Shown piece after piece: positions 18,260-27,896 of a stretch of DNA of 64,000 bases. Source of the stretch: JALZUV01 sp963837025. GTDB taxonomy: Bacteria > Pseudomonadota > Alphaproteobacteria > Rickettsiales > JALZUV01. The stretch is from contig CAWILT010000001.1 of the NCBI GenBank assembly GCA_963837025.1, positions 682,001 through 746,000 on the forward strand, written 5' to 3'. A model generated the notes under the pieces. That model saw only the letters and a list, made by a program, of their open reading frames with translations. It searched no databases and was not told the DNA's origin. Within the stretch, counting starts at the first letter, position 1. The number at the start of each line of letters is the position of its first letter. A program made the translations under genes and the position numbers.

Positions 18260-21200
18260 TTAAGCTACTTTTGATAATGCGTAATCTAGCTTCTGTTCAA
18301 TCAATTCTGCCTGTTGCAGCGACATTTCATAGCGCTTAGGTAATGTAATATCCACCCGCACCCCCTCTTCAAGCCGAACGACTAAGCCTATAGTATCACC
18401 TTCTTGCGATTCAAATTCAGCTAATAAATCCTTTACCATCTCAACCGAATCAATATGCGAAATTTCGAATGTGCGAATAATGCGCTTCACTCCAACTTTA
18501 GGAGCCTTTAAAGCCTCCTCCAATGACGTGATTGATTTAGCGATAAGTCGAGGGCCCGATTCATCTTGTTTACCTTCAGCGACAATCACAATTAAATTGC
18601 CCGATTGCAGCAAATCGCGCTTTTCATCAAGTAACTTCTCATCAAAAATAGATACTTCAAACGTGGCAGTTTCATCCGATAATCCAACAAATGCAAACCG
18701 GCCTTTTTGCGAGCGTTTATATTTCGTATCCCCAATAATTCCGGCAACTTTAACTACCGAATAATCAGAACCTAATCGCCCTGCCAAATTAGCAGCAGTC
18801 GTTCGTTTTAGGCTGGCCATAGCTTTAACATAGCCACTCATGGGATGACCCGATAAGAAAAATCCATTAGCCGCAAATTCTTGATTTAAGCGCTCAGTTT
18901 TTGTCCAATCGGGAGTGTCGGCTAAAGCAGGCTTAGGCATTTCCATTTCTTCAGGTGCCGCTGCGAATAAACTATCTTGACCACTAGCCGAATCATCCGC
19001 CGCTGCTGATGCAAAACCCAATATTTTTTCGAGCGAATCAAACAACTGTTTCCGGTTGGGGTTGAGCGAATCAAACGCCCCTGCGCGAGTCAAATTTTCC
19101 ATTTGGCGTTTATTCAAGACCTTACTATCACAGCGCGTCACTACATCAAAAATATCGCTAAACTTGCCGCCCTCTTCGCGCGCTTTCACTAACGATTCCA
19201 TCGCCTCTTTACCCACATTTTTTAATGCCCCTAACGCATAGCGCACCGCCTTTTTAGCATCATGCTTTTCAGTACGAAAATCGGCGAATGAATAATTTAC
19301 ATCGGGGGGCAACACGTCAATTTCACGATGCTTTGCATCCTCAACAAATATGGCCAGCTTTTCCGTATTATGCATATCATATGTCATCGAAGCAGCAATA
19401 AATTCAGCAGGATAATTCGCTTTTAAATAAGCAGTTTGATAGGCAATCAGCGCATAAGCCGCTGCGTGTGATTTGTTAAATCCGTAAGAAGCAAACTTCG
19501 CCATTAAATCAAAAATATCTTTGGCCGTGCCCTCTTTGACTCCATTCGCAATAGCACGTTCGGTAAATAACGCGCGTTGCGCCTCCATTTCAGATGCAAT
19601 TTTCTTACCCATTGCGCGGCGTAATAGGTCGGCTTCACCCAAGCTATAGCTGGCTAAATCTTGCGCAATTTGCATGACCTGCTCTTGATAAATCATCACG
19701 CCAAATGTCTCTTGTAAATATTTCTCAAGCGATGGGTGCAAGTAGGTTGGTTTTTCGCGGCCATGTTTGCGCGCAATATACGTAGGAATATTATCCATCG
19801 GCCCCGGGCGATAAAGCGACACAAGTGCAATAATATCTTCCAAACTATCAGGCTTTAATTTACGTAGCGTATCGCGCATGCCTGATGATTCCAGCTGGAA
19901 AACACCCGTTGCATCGCCCTCGCCCAGCATTTTGTAGGTTGCTTCGTCGCCTTCAGGTAGCATCAATAAATCAAGCTCTACCCCCTCATTCTGCGCAATA
20001 AACTGACGCGCCTTTTCCAATACGGTAAGCGTTTTTAAACCCAAAAAATCGAACTTCACTAAGCCCGCCATTTCGGCATATTTCATCGAATATTGCACCA
20101 CCAACATATCCGAGCGCGAATCGCAATAGAGCGGCAGCAGCTCCACCAGCGGCCTATCGCCAATCACCACGCCCGCCGCATGGGTTGACGCATGGCGATA
20201 CAACCCTTCAAGCTGAAGTGCGATGGTTACCATTTGCTCCACTTCTTCTTCCGCTCTAATGGCTTCACGCAAGGCGGGTTCTTGGTCAATCGCTTCTTGC
20301 AAGGTGCAGGGTGCAGCTGGATTATTCGGCACAAGTTTGCAAATGCGATCAACTTGCCCATAAGGCAATTGCAACACGCGCCCCACATCACGCAATACGG
20401 CGCGCGCTTGCAATTTTCCGAAAGTGATAATTTGCGCCACTTGCGCCGCACCATAACGCTGCTGCACATAATGAATCACTTCATCGCGACGCTCCTGACA
20501 AAAATCAATATCAAAATCGGGCATGGACACCCGTTCAGGATTTAAAAATCGTTCAAACAGCAACCCATAGCGCAGCGGATCCAAATCGGTAATACGCAGC
20601 GCCCATGCCACAACGGATCCCGCACCCGAGCCACGCCCTGGCCCAACAGGGATATCATTATTCTTCGTCCATTGAATAAAATCTGATACGATGAGAAAAT
20701 AGCCGGGGAATCCCATGGCATTAATCACACCCAGTTCATAATCCAGTCGCTCGCTATAGATTTTGTTTTTCTCAGCACGCGTGGCCTCATCCATAGTTTC
20801 GGTAAACACATGGTTTTTTAAGCGCTTGGCTAGCCCTGCTTCGGCTTGCGCTTTCAACTGGCTTTTTTCCTCTTCTATATCGCCAAAACGTGGCAAAATG
20901 GGGTCACGCGCAGGCGACGCAAATGCACAGCGTTTAGCAATCAGTTCCGTATTTTCAATTGCCTCAGGCAAATCCGCAAATAAAGCCGTCATCTCTTGCG
21001 CGCTTTTAAAATAATGCTCAGCCGTAACCCGCCGCCTATCGGTTTGTGACACATAAGTACCGGTGGCAATGCACATTAAAGCATCATGCGCTTTATGCAT
21101 TTTTTGGGTCGCAAAATACACATCATTAGTGGCAACGATAGGTAGGTTCAGCAATAGCGCCAGCTTTAATAATTCAGGCTCAGATTGCTTTTGTTCATCC

Positions 21201-21742
21201 ATTCCATGCCGCTGAATTTCAATATATAAACGCTCCGGAAATAGCTGCTGCATGCGCTCTAGCCACGCCTGCGCTTCACCCTCGCGGCCTTTTAAAATAC
21301 GCTGAATAAGCGGCCCTTCTACGCTTCCAGTTAATGCTATAATGCCCTCGGTTTTCCCTTCAAGCTGAGTAAGATTCACACGCGGCGCATGATCATCGGC
21401 AGGGGTTAAATAAGCGGCTGATGCTATCGCTAACAGGTTTTGATAGCCTGCCTCATCTTGCGCCAAAAACACCATCGGCTCAGGTTTCGGAATAATGTGA
21501 TGCGTGCGCATACCTTGGGTTTCCATCGGCACAAAATCAAGCTGGCAACCAATAATAGGCTGCACACCTGCGGCGCTCAAACCTTGCGATAACTCAAGCG
21601 AGCCGAATAGGTTATTAACATCTGTCACCGCCACAGCAGGCATTTTATGTTGCTTGCAAAGCTTAATTAAATCTTTGGGTTTAATCGCCCCTTCCAGAAG
21701 CGAGAAAGCCGTGCGACAATGTAAATGTATAAAGGAGGTCAT
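18260..21742 (-). CDS. dnaE: DNA polymerase III subunit alpha
   Basis: Replicative polymerase catalytic subunit, 1160 residues, the normal DnaE length. It begins with the PHP domain (FIHLHCRTAFSLLEGAI). The polymerase palm carries GPGRGSGAGS and PDFDIDFCQERRDEV with the catalytic Asp residues, followed by the YQEQVMQIAQDLA and GFNKSHAAAYALIAYQTAYLKANYP segments. The C-terminal part has the helix-hairpin-helix and OB domain (SVVKVAGIIGDTKYKR). It ends a dense minus-strand run and is five bases after lolD, an arrangement seen in other alphaproteobacteria. Confidence 0.98.
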   Translation of the reverse strand: MTSFIHLHCRTAFSLLEGAIKPKDLIKLCKQHKMPAVAVTDVNNLFGSLELSQGLSAAGVQPIIGCQLDFVPMETQGMRTHHIIPKPEPMVFLAQDEAGYQNLLAIASAAYLTPADDHAPRVNLTQLEGKTEGIIALTGSVEGPLIQRILKGREGEAQAWLERMQQLFPERLYIEIQRHGMDEQKQSEPELLKLALLLNLPIVATNDVYFATQKMHKAHDALMCIATGTYVSQTDRRRVTAEHYFKSAQEMTALFADLPEAIENTELIAKRCAFASPARDPILPRFGDIEEEKSQLKAQAEAGLAKRLKNHVFTETMDEATRAEKNKIYSERLDYELGVINAMGFPGYFLIVSDFIQWTKNNDIPVGPGRGSGAGSVVAWALRITDLDPLRYGLLFERFLNPERVSMPDFDIDFCQERRDEVIHYVQQRYGAAQVAQIITFGKLQARAVLRDVGRVLQLPYGQVDRICKLVPNNPAAPCTLQEAIDQEPALREAIRAEEEVEQMVTIALQLEGLYRHASTHAAGVVIGDRPLVELLPLYCDSRSDMLVVQYSMKYAEMAGLVKFDFLGLKTLTVLEKARQFIAQNEGVELDLLMLPEGDEATYKMLGEGDATGVFQLESSGMRDTLRKLKPDSLEDIIALVSLYRPGPMDNIPTYIARKHGREKPTYLHPSLEKYLQETFGVMIYQEQVMQIAQDLASYSLGEADLLRRAMGKKIASEMEAQRALFTERAIANGVKEGTAKDIFDLMAKFASYGFNKSHAAAYALIAYQTAYLKANYPAEFIAASMTYDMHNTEKLAIFVEDAKHREIDVLPPDVNYSFADFRTEKHDAKKAVRYALGALKNVGKEAMESLVKAREEGGKFSDIFDVVTRCDSKVLNKRQMENLTRAGAFDSLNPNRKQLFDSLEKILGFASAAADDSASGQDSLFAAAPEEMEMPKPALADTPDWTKTERLNQEFAANGFFLSGHPMSGYVKAMASLKRTTAANLAGRLGSDYSVVKVAGIIGDTKYKRSQKGRFAFVGLSDETATFEVSIFDEKLLDEKRDLLQSGNLIVIVAEGKQDESGPRLIAKSITSLEEALKAPKVGVKRIIRTFEISHIDSVEMVKDLLAEFESQEGDTIGLVVRLEEGVRVDITLPKRYEMSLQQAELIEQKLDYALSKVA

Positions 21743-21747
21743 GTCTA

Positions 21748-22419
21748 TTAAACCAATACTCCTTTATCCAGCACCACGGAACGCCCCATGCGTAATGCCA
21801 ATTCTTTATTATGTGTCGCAATCAGTGCTGCCATATTACGCTCATTAACCGCTTGCATCAGCAACTGAAAAACACTTTCCGATGTGGCATCATCAAGGTT
21901 GCCCGTTGGTTCATCAGCTAGCAACAACGCAGGGTCATTTGCTAGCGCCCGCGCAATCGCCACACGTTGCATCTCACCGCCCGATAATTGCGATGGGCGA
22001 TGGGTTTCGCGCGAAGCCAAACCGAACTCTTTAAGCAAATTGGCAGCCTTATCGCGCGCCATATCTGCATTAACTCCAACCACTAATTGTGGCAAAATAA
22101 CATTTTCAATCGCGCTAAATTCGGGCAGCAAATGATGAAATTGATACACAAAACCAAGCGCGTTTGCGCGTAATTGAGTCATTTGTTTTTCATTCAAATG
22201 CGCGACAGACTGGCCGCGCAACTCAACTTCACCCGAAGTTGCGTTGGCTAACATGCCCGCTATTTGCAATAAAGTTGTTTTACCACTACCCGATTTACCA
22301 ACCAGCGCCACCACTTCACCGGCTTTGATTTGCAAATTAACCGATTTCAAAATCTCTAACTCGCCCTGACCTTGCGCAAAAGACTTTGATACATTGGAAA
22401 GCGTAAGTAAATTACTCAT
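21748..22419 (-). CDS. lolD: Lipoprotein-releasing ABC transporter ATPase LolD
   Basis: ATPase of the Lol complex, which extracts outer-membrane lipoproteins from the inner membrane and passes them to LolA. The 223-residue protein has Walker A GKSGSGKTT, the Lol/MacB-type ANALGFVYQFHHLLPEF, signature LSGGEMQRVAIARAL and Walker B LLLADEPTGNLD. The start overlaps the end of the permease gene by eight bases (ATGAGTAA). Confidence 0.96.
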   Translation of the reverse strand: MSNLLTLSNVSKSFAQGQGELEILKSVNLQIKAGEVVALVGKSGSGKTTLLQIAGMLANATSGEVELRGQSVAHLNEKQMTQLRANALGFVYQFHHLLPEFSAIENVILPQLVVGVNADMARDKAANLLKEFGLASRETHRPSQLSGGEMQRVAIARALANDPALLLADEPTGNLDDATSESVFQLLMQAVNERNMAALIATHNKELALRMGRSVVLDKGVLV

Positions 22420-23647
22420 ATCGCAATGCCTCCGCAGGGTTCAATGCCGCCGCTCGCTTCGCCGGATATAGCGTTGCTAAAAACGATAATACTAATGCCA
22501 TACCCACAATAGCGGCAATTTCTACCCAATTAACTTTGGCAGGCAAAGTCGAAAGAAAATACAAATTACCGCCCAATAATGTTTGCCCTGTAGTTTGCTC
22601 AAACCAATTGCGGAAATTCTCGGCGTTTGTGGCAATGATGATACCCGCCACCACACCAAATAATGTTGCTAACACACCAATGCGCAAACCCATATACACA
22701 AATACTTTCATGATGGACCCGCGCGTAACGCCAAAGGCGCGCATCACCGCAATGTCGCGCTGTTTGTCTTTAACAAGCATTACCAAGCTGGCGATAATGT
22801 TAAAGGCCGCCACCAGTAAAATCATCATCAGAATTAAAAACATTACCGTACGTTGCACATTCAACGCTTCAAATACAGCGCCGTTCGTTTGCTGCCAGCT
22901 TAACACGCGATAGCCATTGCCCAATTGCTCCTGCAATTTTTGGGTAAACGCTATCGTATCATCCAATGATTTAAGGGTTATCTCAACTGCCCCTGCGCTA
23001 TTGCCTTCAGGCAGTTTAAAATATTTTTGTGCTTCGGCAAATGGCATTAAAATTAAATTGGCATCAATCATATTCATGCCAAACGTAAACTGCCCGCTAA
23101 TAGGATAAGCCTTCATGCGCGGCACTAACCCAACAACGGTTTGCTGACCATCCGGCGAAATGAGCGTGATACGTTTTTGGCCATTTAAACTTTGCGCTAA
23201 TTGACTTCCAACCAGCAACGATTGCGCATCCATACGGCCACCACTTAGATGCGATTCTAAATAAGCAGCATCATCTTTAGTGCGAATATCATAGGCCTTT
23301 ACTTGCGCCCCGCGCGCTAGACCCTTGGCCGTAATCATCACTTGCCCATCAATAACACCCACCGCGCGCTGCACTTCAGGCATCTTGTTCAGCGCATCAA
23401 TTAAGCTGTGCGAATCGCTGACCGCGCCGCTGCTCTGATACACATGCACATGACCTGATAATCCAATAAAATGCTTTAGCATCTCATCGCGCACCCCATT
23501 CATTACGGATGTAACAACTACCAGTGTCATCACCCCCAACGCAATACCGATAATGGCGAACCAAATGATAACACCAATAAAACTTTCATCTTTACGCGCA
23601 CTTAAATAGCGCGAAGCGATAAGTTTTTCATGAGCATTAAGCAGCAT
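22412..23647 (-). CDS. Lipoprotein-releasing ABC transporter permease LolC/E
   Basis: Inner-membrane permease of the Lol system. It has an N-terminal span (FIGVIIWFAIIGIALGVMTLVVV), a large periplasmic domain (about 50-265), then three C-terminal spans in an FtsX-type domain (MFLILMMILLVAAFNIIASLVMLV, IGVLATLFGVVAGIIIAT, IAAIVGMALVLSFLATLYPA). The sequence KDKQRDIAVMRAFGVTRGSI is typical of LolC/LolE. One permease gene next to lolD suggests a homodimer in place of the LolC/LolE pair. Start at 23647 (ATG, with GGAG upstream) is preferred over a TTG two codons earlier; it overlaps the proS end. Confidence 0.93.
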   Translation of the reverse strand: MLLNAHEKLIASRYLSARKDESFIGVIIWFAIIGIALGVMTLVVVTSVMNGVRDEMLKHFIGLSGHVHVYQSSGAVSDSHSLIDALNKMPEVQRAVGVIDGQVMITAKGLARGAQVKAYDIRTKDDAAYLESHLSGGRMDAQSLLVGSQLAQSLNGQKRITLISPDGQQTVVGLVPRMKAYPISGQFTFGMNMIDANLILMPFAEAQKYFKLPEGNSAGAVEITLKSLDDTIAFTQKLQEQLGNGYRVLSWQQTNGAVFEALNVQRTVMFLILMMILLVAAFNIIASLVMLVKDKQRDIAVMRAFGVTRGSIMKVFVYMGLRIGVLATLFGVVAGIIIATNAENFRNWFEQTTGQTLLGGNLYFLSTLPAKVNWVEIAAIVGMALVLSFLATLYPAKRAAALNPAEALRYE

Positions 23648-24929
23648 GTGCAATCATCTCCAATGCCTGTTCTGCTGGCAGCTCTTGCTTTTGCCCTGTA
23701 AGGCGATTCTTAAGTTCGACTACACCACCTTTAATGCCGCGCGGGCCGATAGCAATTTGCCACGGCAAACCAATTAAATCCATCTTGGCAAATTTTTGCC
23801 CTGCACCATCGACTGTATCATCATAAAGTACGTCAATTTGTTTCGCGTTAAGTTGCGCATATAGGGTTTCACAAGCTTGCACACACGCATCATCATTTTG
23901 ACGTAAATTTATTAAACCCACTTTAAACGGTGCAACCGACATTGGCCATTTAATGCCTGAATCATCATGATTAGCCTCAATTATCGCGCCAATCAAACGC
24001 GATACCCCGATGCCATACGACCCGCATTCAGGATAAAATTCTTTGCCATCAGCGCCTTGCACCTTAGCACCCATCGCTTTGGTATATTTTGTACCAAAAT
24101 TAAAAATATGCCCTACTTCAATGCCGCGAGCTTCGCGCAAATTGGCAGGCTCTACGGGGCAATTTTCGGGCACATGTTGCTCATCTGCTGCCGCATAAAG
24201 CCCGCGCATTTCATCGGCTGAAAGGCTGAGCTTACCTTCGCGAATATCATCAAGGCGCTTATCGTAATAGAGCGCCGATTCACCCTCGTCAGCAATTACA
24301 CAAAATTCATGGCTTAAATCGCCGCCAATAGCACCCGTATCCGCACGCAATGGAATGGCCACTAATTGCAATCGTGCAAAAATCTTTAAATAAAGTTGAT
24401 AATAAAGGTTATATGTTTCCACCGCTTTTTCATGGCTTACATCAAAACTATAAGCATCTTTCATCAAAAATTCACGGCCACGCATCACGCCAAATCGCGG
24501 GCGAATCTCATCGCGGAATTTCCACTGAATGTGATATAAATTGATGGGTAGCTCTTTATAGCTCACCACATTTTTGCGGATAATATCGGTTATCACCTCT
24601 TCGTTGGTGGGGCCATAAATCATATCACGGCCATGACGGTCTTTCACTTGCAGCGTCTCTGATCCATAATCGCCACGCCCTGATTCCTGCCATAATTCGG
24701 CTGGCTGCATGGTGGGCATCAACATCTCGGCGATGCCTGCTTTTTGATGTTCCTCGCGAATGATGTTTTCAATCTTTCGCAGCACGGCCAAACCCAAAGG
24801 CAACCAACTGTAAATGCCTGCAGAAAGCTGGCGAATCATACCAGCACGTAACATTAACCGATGCGATACAATATGCGCCTCTGATGGATTTTCTTTAAGC
24901 AAAGGTAAAAAATACTGGGAACATCTCAT
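23637..24929 (-). CDS. proS: Prolyl-tRNA synthetase (short alphaproteobacterial form)
   Basis: Charges tRNA-Pro. The 430-residue protein has class II motifs: PTNEEVITDI, FRDEIRPRFGVMRGREFLMKDAYSFD and ECGSYGIGVSRLIGA, plus a C-terminal anticodon-binding domain. It is about 140 residues shorter than the E. coli enzyme because the editing insertion between motifs 2 and 3 is absent, the form found in alphaproteobacteria. It follows rfbB by five bases and overlaps lolC/E. Confidence 0.96.
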   Translation of the reverse strand: MRCSQYFLPLLKENPSEAHIVSHRLMLRAGMIRQLSAGIYSWLPLGLAVLRKIENIIREEHQKAGIAEMLMPTMQPAELWQESGRGDYGSETLQVKDRHGRDMIYGPTNEEVITDIIRKNVVSYKELPINLYHIQWKFRDEIRPRFGVMRGREFLMKDAYSFDVSHEKAVETYNLYYQLYLKIFARLQLVAIPLRADTGAIGGDLSHEFCVIADEGESALYYDKRLDDIREGKLSLSADEMRGLYAAADEQHVPENCPVEPANLREARGIEVGHIFNFGTKYTKAMGAKVQGADGKEFYPECGSYGIGVSRLIGAIIEANHDDSGIKWPMSVAPFKVGLINLRQNDDACVQACETLYAQLNAKQIDVLYDDTVDGAGQKFAKMDLIGLPWQIAIGPRGIKGGVVELKNRLTGQKQELPAEQALEMIAHAA

Positions 24930-24934
24930 AATGG

Positions 24935-25978
24935 TTACGCTGCCTTGTGTGATTGTGTAACAGTTTTACACCATGCCTGATTATCAAGATACCATTGAAT
25001 GGTTTGTTCTAAACCCTGCTCAAAACTAAACTGGTTTTCATAACCCAACTCCGCGCGGGCAAAACGATCATCCATCGCATAACGCCGATCATGCCCTGCC
25101 CTATCTTTTACAAACCGAATTAACGACATATAATTATCTGACATACGGCGAGGCGAGAGTTTATCAAGTGTGCTGCAAATCATGCGCACTACGGCTAAAT
25201 TATTCACCTCTGCATTACCACCAAAACAATAGCGCTGACCAGGCTTGCCCTGCTCTAATGCCGCAAAAATTCCGCGACAATGATCATCTACATGAATCCA
25301 ATCACGCACATTTTTACCATCACCATAAAGCGGCAAGGGCTGCTCGCTTAATGCACACTGAACCATATGCGGGATAAGCTTTTCAGGATGCTGCCGTGGC
25401 CCATAATTGTTGGTACAGTTAGTTATAATCACAGGCAGTTTATATGTGTGAAACCATGCATTAGCCAAGTGATCGCCCGCCGCCTTTGACGCTGAGTAAG
25501 GTGAACTAGGAACAATAGGCGAATGTTCTGAAAATTTATCATCCGAACCTAGCGCAAGCGATCCAAATATTTCATCGGTTGAAACTTGTAGGTATCGAAA
25601 GGCACGGGCTTCATAATCCGGCAATTCGCTCCAATAGCGGCGGGCAGATTCAAGCAGTTGATAGGTGCCTTTAATATTTGTTTCAATAAACTCTGATGGA
25701 CTATGGATAGAATTATCCACATGGCTCTCTGCCGCGAAATTTACAATCGCCTGCGGGCGGTGATTCATCAACAAATCATCCACTAATGGCGCATCGCAAA
25801 TATCGCCATGATATAACTCCCATTCGCCCGCACCCGTAATCCACTCTAAATTGACAGGGTTGCCAGCGTAAGTCAGTGCATCTAACACAATAACTTTTAA
25901 GCCCTTATCCACGCAAAGTTTAACAAATGCGCTTCCAATAAATCCCGCGCCACCGGTTACAAGTATAGTTTTCATCAT
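24935..25978 (-). CDS. rfbB: dTDP-glucose 4,6-dehydratase
   Basis: Converts dTDP-glucose to dTDP-4-keto-6-deoxyglucose, a precursor of rhamnose and other deoxysugars in surface polysaccharide. The 347-residue protein is a short-chain dehydrogenase with NAD-binding TGGAGFIGSAFV, STDEIFGS, the catalytic YSASKAAGDH (Tyr-x3-Lys), NNYGPRQHPEKLIP and YCFGGNAEVNNL, all normal for RfbB. The other three dTDP-rhamnose genes are not beside it. It is instead inserted between a TonB-like gene (six-base gap) and proS. Start is one of two adjacent ATGs (25978 or 25975). Confidence 0.93.
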   Translation of the reverse strand: MMKTILVTGGAGFIGSAFVKLCVDKGLKVIVLDALTYAGNPVNLEWITGAGEWELYHGDICDAPLVDDLLMNHRPQAIVNFAAESHVDNSIHSPSEFIETNIKGTYQLLESARRYWSELPDYEARAFRYLQVSTDEIFGSLALGSDDKFSEHSPIVPSSPYSASKAAGDHLANAWFHTYKLPVIITNCTNNYGPRQHPEKLIPHMVQCALSEQPLPLYGDGKNVRDWIHVDDHCRGIFAALEQGKPGQRYCFGGNAEVNNLAVVRMICSTLDKLSPRRMSDNYMSLIRFVKDRAGHDRRYAMDDRFARAELGYENQFSFEQGLEQTIQWYLDNQAWCKTVTQSHKAA

Positions 25979-25984
25979 AATATT

Positions 25985-27007
25985 TTAGGGAATAAAGTTG
26001 ATAGGAATAATAAATTCAAGAAAGCGACTTGAATCAGGAAAGTTTGCAGGCACGGCAGGCAGAGGATTAGCCGCATCAATCATTTGCGTAATGGCTCGAT
26101 CAATTGCAGCGGAACCACTTGATTGCTGCAAATCAAACCGTACAATTCGACCTTGGCGATTAATGCGAATCCGCAATTCAACCTTGCCACCTTCACCGCG
26201 TGCACGGGCATCTTCAGGATAAACCTTATGCCGATCAATCCACAAAGAAATCGTTTGTGTATAACGTTTCTGCACTTCTGCAGCTTGATTGCTTGAATTG
26301 CCAAAAGCAATGCCATCATTATTGTTACTATTTTGACGATTATCTATTCCGCTTAATTGTGCAGTTAACTGATTTTCACGCATAAAACGTTTTAATTGTG
26401 GTGCGGGCGATTCAACCACCTGCTGTTGCATTCCGCTTTTAAAAAAAGCTTCTGCATCGGGTGTTACGACATTACTGGTTTTTTGCGCATTTTTCACATT
26501 TGGTTCAACTGGTTTGGGTGCTTCGAATGGCTCATCCGGTATAAATTTATCGAGCGCGCCTTGCGCAGTGGGTTCAGCCTCACTTACAGGTTCACTAGCC
26601 AATTTTGCCTTTGGCGTTTCTACAGGCTTGGCCGCTTTTTTAACTTCCGGTTTATCAACGATAGACCTTTTTTCAACAGTTGGCTCTAACTGTTTTTTCG
26701 GCTCAATTTTTGGTTCAGGCGCATCTATTACAACAGGTTTCTTTTTGGCCAAACGTCGTTGCGCAAATAAACGATTCACATCGGTGGAAGTTATCGCCGA
26801 TGCCCCAGCATCGCCGCCTAATTTTACATTCAAAATGCGCACAGGAATTTCTTTGATCGTATCATTCGGCAAAAGCGCATAAATGCCCATAGCCGCAAAA
26901 TGCAATAATATAGCAATACAAAATACTGTCGCAAAATGCGATCCGCTTAAATAGCGCCCAAACCGAGCATATTGGCTATTTTCAATAGGATGATAAGCGA
27001 ATAAAAT
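25985..27007 (-). CDS. TonB/TolA-like energy transducer, probable ATT start
   Basis: Inner-membrane-anchored protein that carries ExbB/ExbD motor energy across the periplasm. From 27007 it is 340 residues: a short cytoplasmic segment, one span (ATVFCIAILLHFAAMGIYALL, residues about 27-47), a long Lys/Pro/Glu/Ala-rich periplasmic region, and a TonB-type C-terminal domain (WIDRHKVYPEDARARGEGG, VELRIRINRQGRI, SSGSAAIDRAI) of about 90 residues. The first standard start codon, TTG at 26905, falls inside the span. The reading frame is open back to the preceding stop, and a strong AAGGGAG ribosome site lies six bases before ATT at 27007. TolA is the alternative, but no tolB or pal is near. Confidence 0.85.
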   Translation of the reverse strand: MLFAYHPIENSQYARFGRYLSGSHFATVFCIAILLHFAAMGIYALLPNDTIKEIPVRILNVKLGGDAGASAITSTDVNRLFAQRRLAKKKPVVIDAPEPKIEPKKQLEPTVEKRSIVDKPEVKKAAKPVETPKAKLASEPVSEAEPTAQGALDKFIPDEPFEAPKPVEPNVKNAQKTSNVVTPDAEAFFKSGMQQQVVESPAPQLKRFMRENQLTAQLSGIDNRQNSNNNDGIAFGNSSNQAAEVQKRYTQTISLWIDRHKVYPEDARARGEGGKVELRIRINRQGRIVRFDLQQSSGSAAIDRAITQMIDAANPLPAVPANFPDSSRFLEFIIPINFIP

Positions 27008-27020
27008 ACTAAACTCCCTT
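27007..27020 (-). promoter_or_regulatory. Strong ribosome binding site followed by ATT start codon
   Basis: On the minus strand the order is AAGGGAG (27020-27014), six bases (TTTAGT), then ATT (27007-27005) in the frame of the TonB-like protein. No ATG, GTG or TTG occurs in frame between the upstream stop and the middle of the membrane span. The site overlaps the stop codon of the second exbD. Confidence 0.6.
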
Positions 27021-27423
27021 ACTGCAGCGATTGTGTAATGATTGAAAGATTTGATCCGCCAGCTAAGCGCAAAACATCCATCACCGCTACTAGCTTGCTT
27101 GCTTCAATTCGCGAATCTGCTTTTAAAGAGATGACTTTACGTGGGTTATCACGCAGTAATTGCGTGATGGTAGCTTGCAAATTTTTAGCACCAATCAGCT
27201 CATCATTCACCAGAATTTCATTATATTGGCCTAATACAATTACAATATGCCCCTCATCCAATACTTTTCCATTATCAGCAACGGGAATATCAACCGCAAT
27301 AATATCAAATTTTTCAATGGTGCCGGCCACTAAAAAGAAAATAAGCAGCAAAAACACCAAATTGATAAGCGGTATCATACTAATTTCGCGCGTCATACGT
27401 TTGGAGCGATTAATTTCCATCAT
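27019..27423 (-). CDS. ExbD/TolR family protein lacking the conserved Asp (second copy)
   Basis: A 134-residue single-span protein with a periplasmic domain of the ExbD/TolR type (VISLKADSRIEASKLVAVMDVLRLAGGSNLSI). The membrane helix reads MIPLINLVFLLLIFFLVAG. The Asp that carries protons in ExbD and TolR (LIDV in the copy just upstream) is Asn here (residue 21, codon 27363-27361). It should therefore not work alone as a proton-driven stator rod and may pair with the first ExbD. The start is one of two ATGs (27423 or 27420), inside the end of the first exbD. Confidence 0.88.
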   Translation of the reverse strand: MMEINRSKRMTREISMIPLINLVFLLLIFFLVAGTIEKFDIIAVDIPVADNGKVLDEGHIVIVLGQYNEILVNDELIGAKNLQATITQLLRDNPRKVISLKADSRIEASKLVAVMDVLRLAGGSNLSIITQSLQ

Positions 27424-27877
27424 CAGCCCCCACCGCTTTGTCATTTTTCATATCTTGTGCTTGAGCCTCAACCTTATCAGGCTCCCAAGCGGCAACAGAA
27501 AGATTTGTACTTCCCGCTAGATAGATATGATCCATCACACCCACCAATTGCTGCACCGAAACCCTAGGGCCACTCAATAATAATATGCCTGAATCAGGAT
27601 ATAATTTGAAGGTATTACTTAAGCGCTTCACCAATTCGGTTTCATTAACTTTTTCTCGTCCTAAAAATATTGATCCGTCTTGTGAGACATAAACTTGTAG
27701 CAATTGCCCTTCACTTGCTACCTGCCCGCTACTCGCCTTAGGCAACATTAATTCAAGCGATTCGGTGCGGGTAAAGGTGCTGGATAGCATAAAGAACACT
27801 AGCAATAAAAACACCACATCAATCAGTGGCGTTAGTGGCACCTGTTTTACTTTTCGCGCTTCACGTTCAATGTGCAT
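27410..27877 (-). CDS. exbD: ExbD/TolR family biopolymer transport protein (first copy)
   Basis: A 155-residue protein: a short basic N-terminus, one span VPLTPLIDVVFLLLVFFML with the conserved proton-path Asp20, then the periplasmic ExbD domain. The C-terminal tail after VAAWEPDK is longer and more acidic than usual. It lies 20 bases after exbB and overlaps the second exbD by 14 bases, so the two are likely made together. Confidence 0.93.
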   Translation of the reverse strand: MHIEREARKVKQVPLTPLIDVVFLLLVFFMLSSTFTRTESLELMLPKASSGQVASEGQLLQVYVSQDGSIFLGREKVNETELVKRLSNTFKLYPDSGILLLSGPRVSVQQLVGVMDHIYLAGSTNLSVAAWEPDKVEAQAQDMKNDKAVGADDGN

Positions 27878-27896
27878 TGAGCCAATCCGCCTTTAT

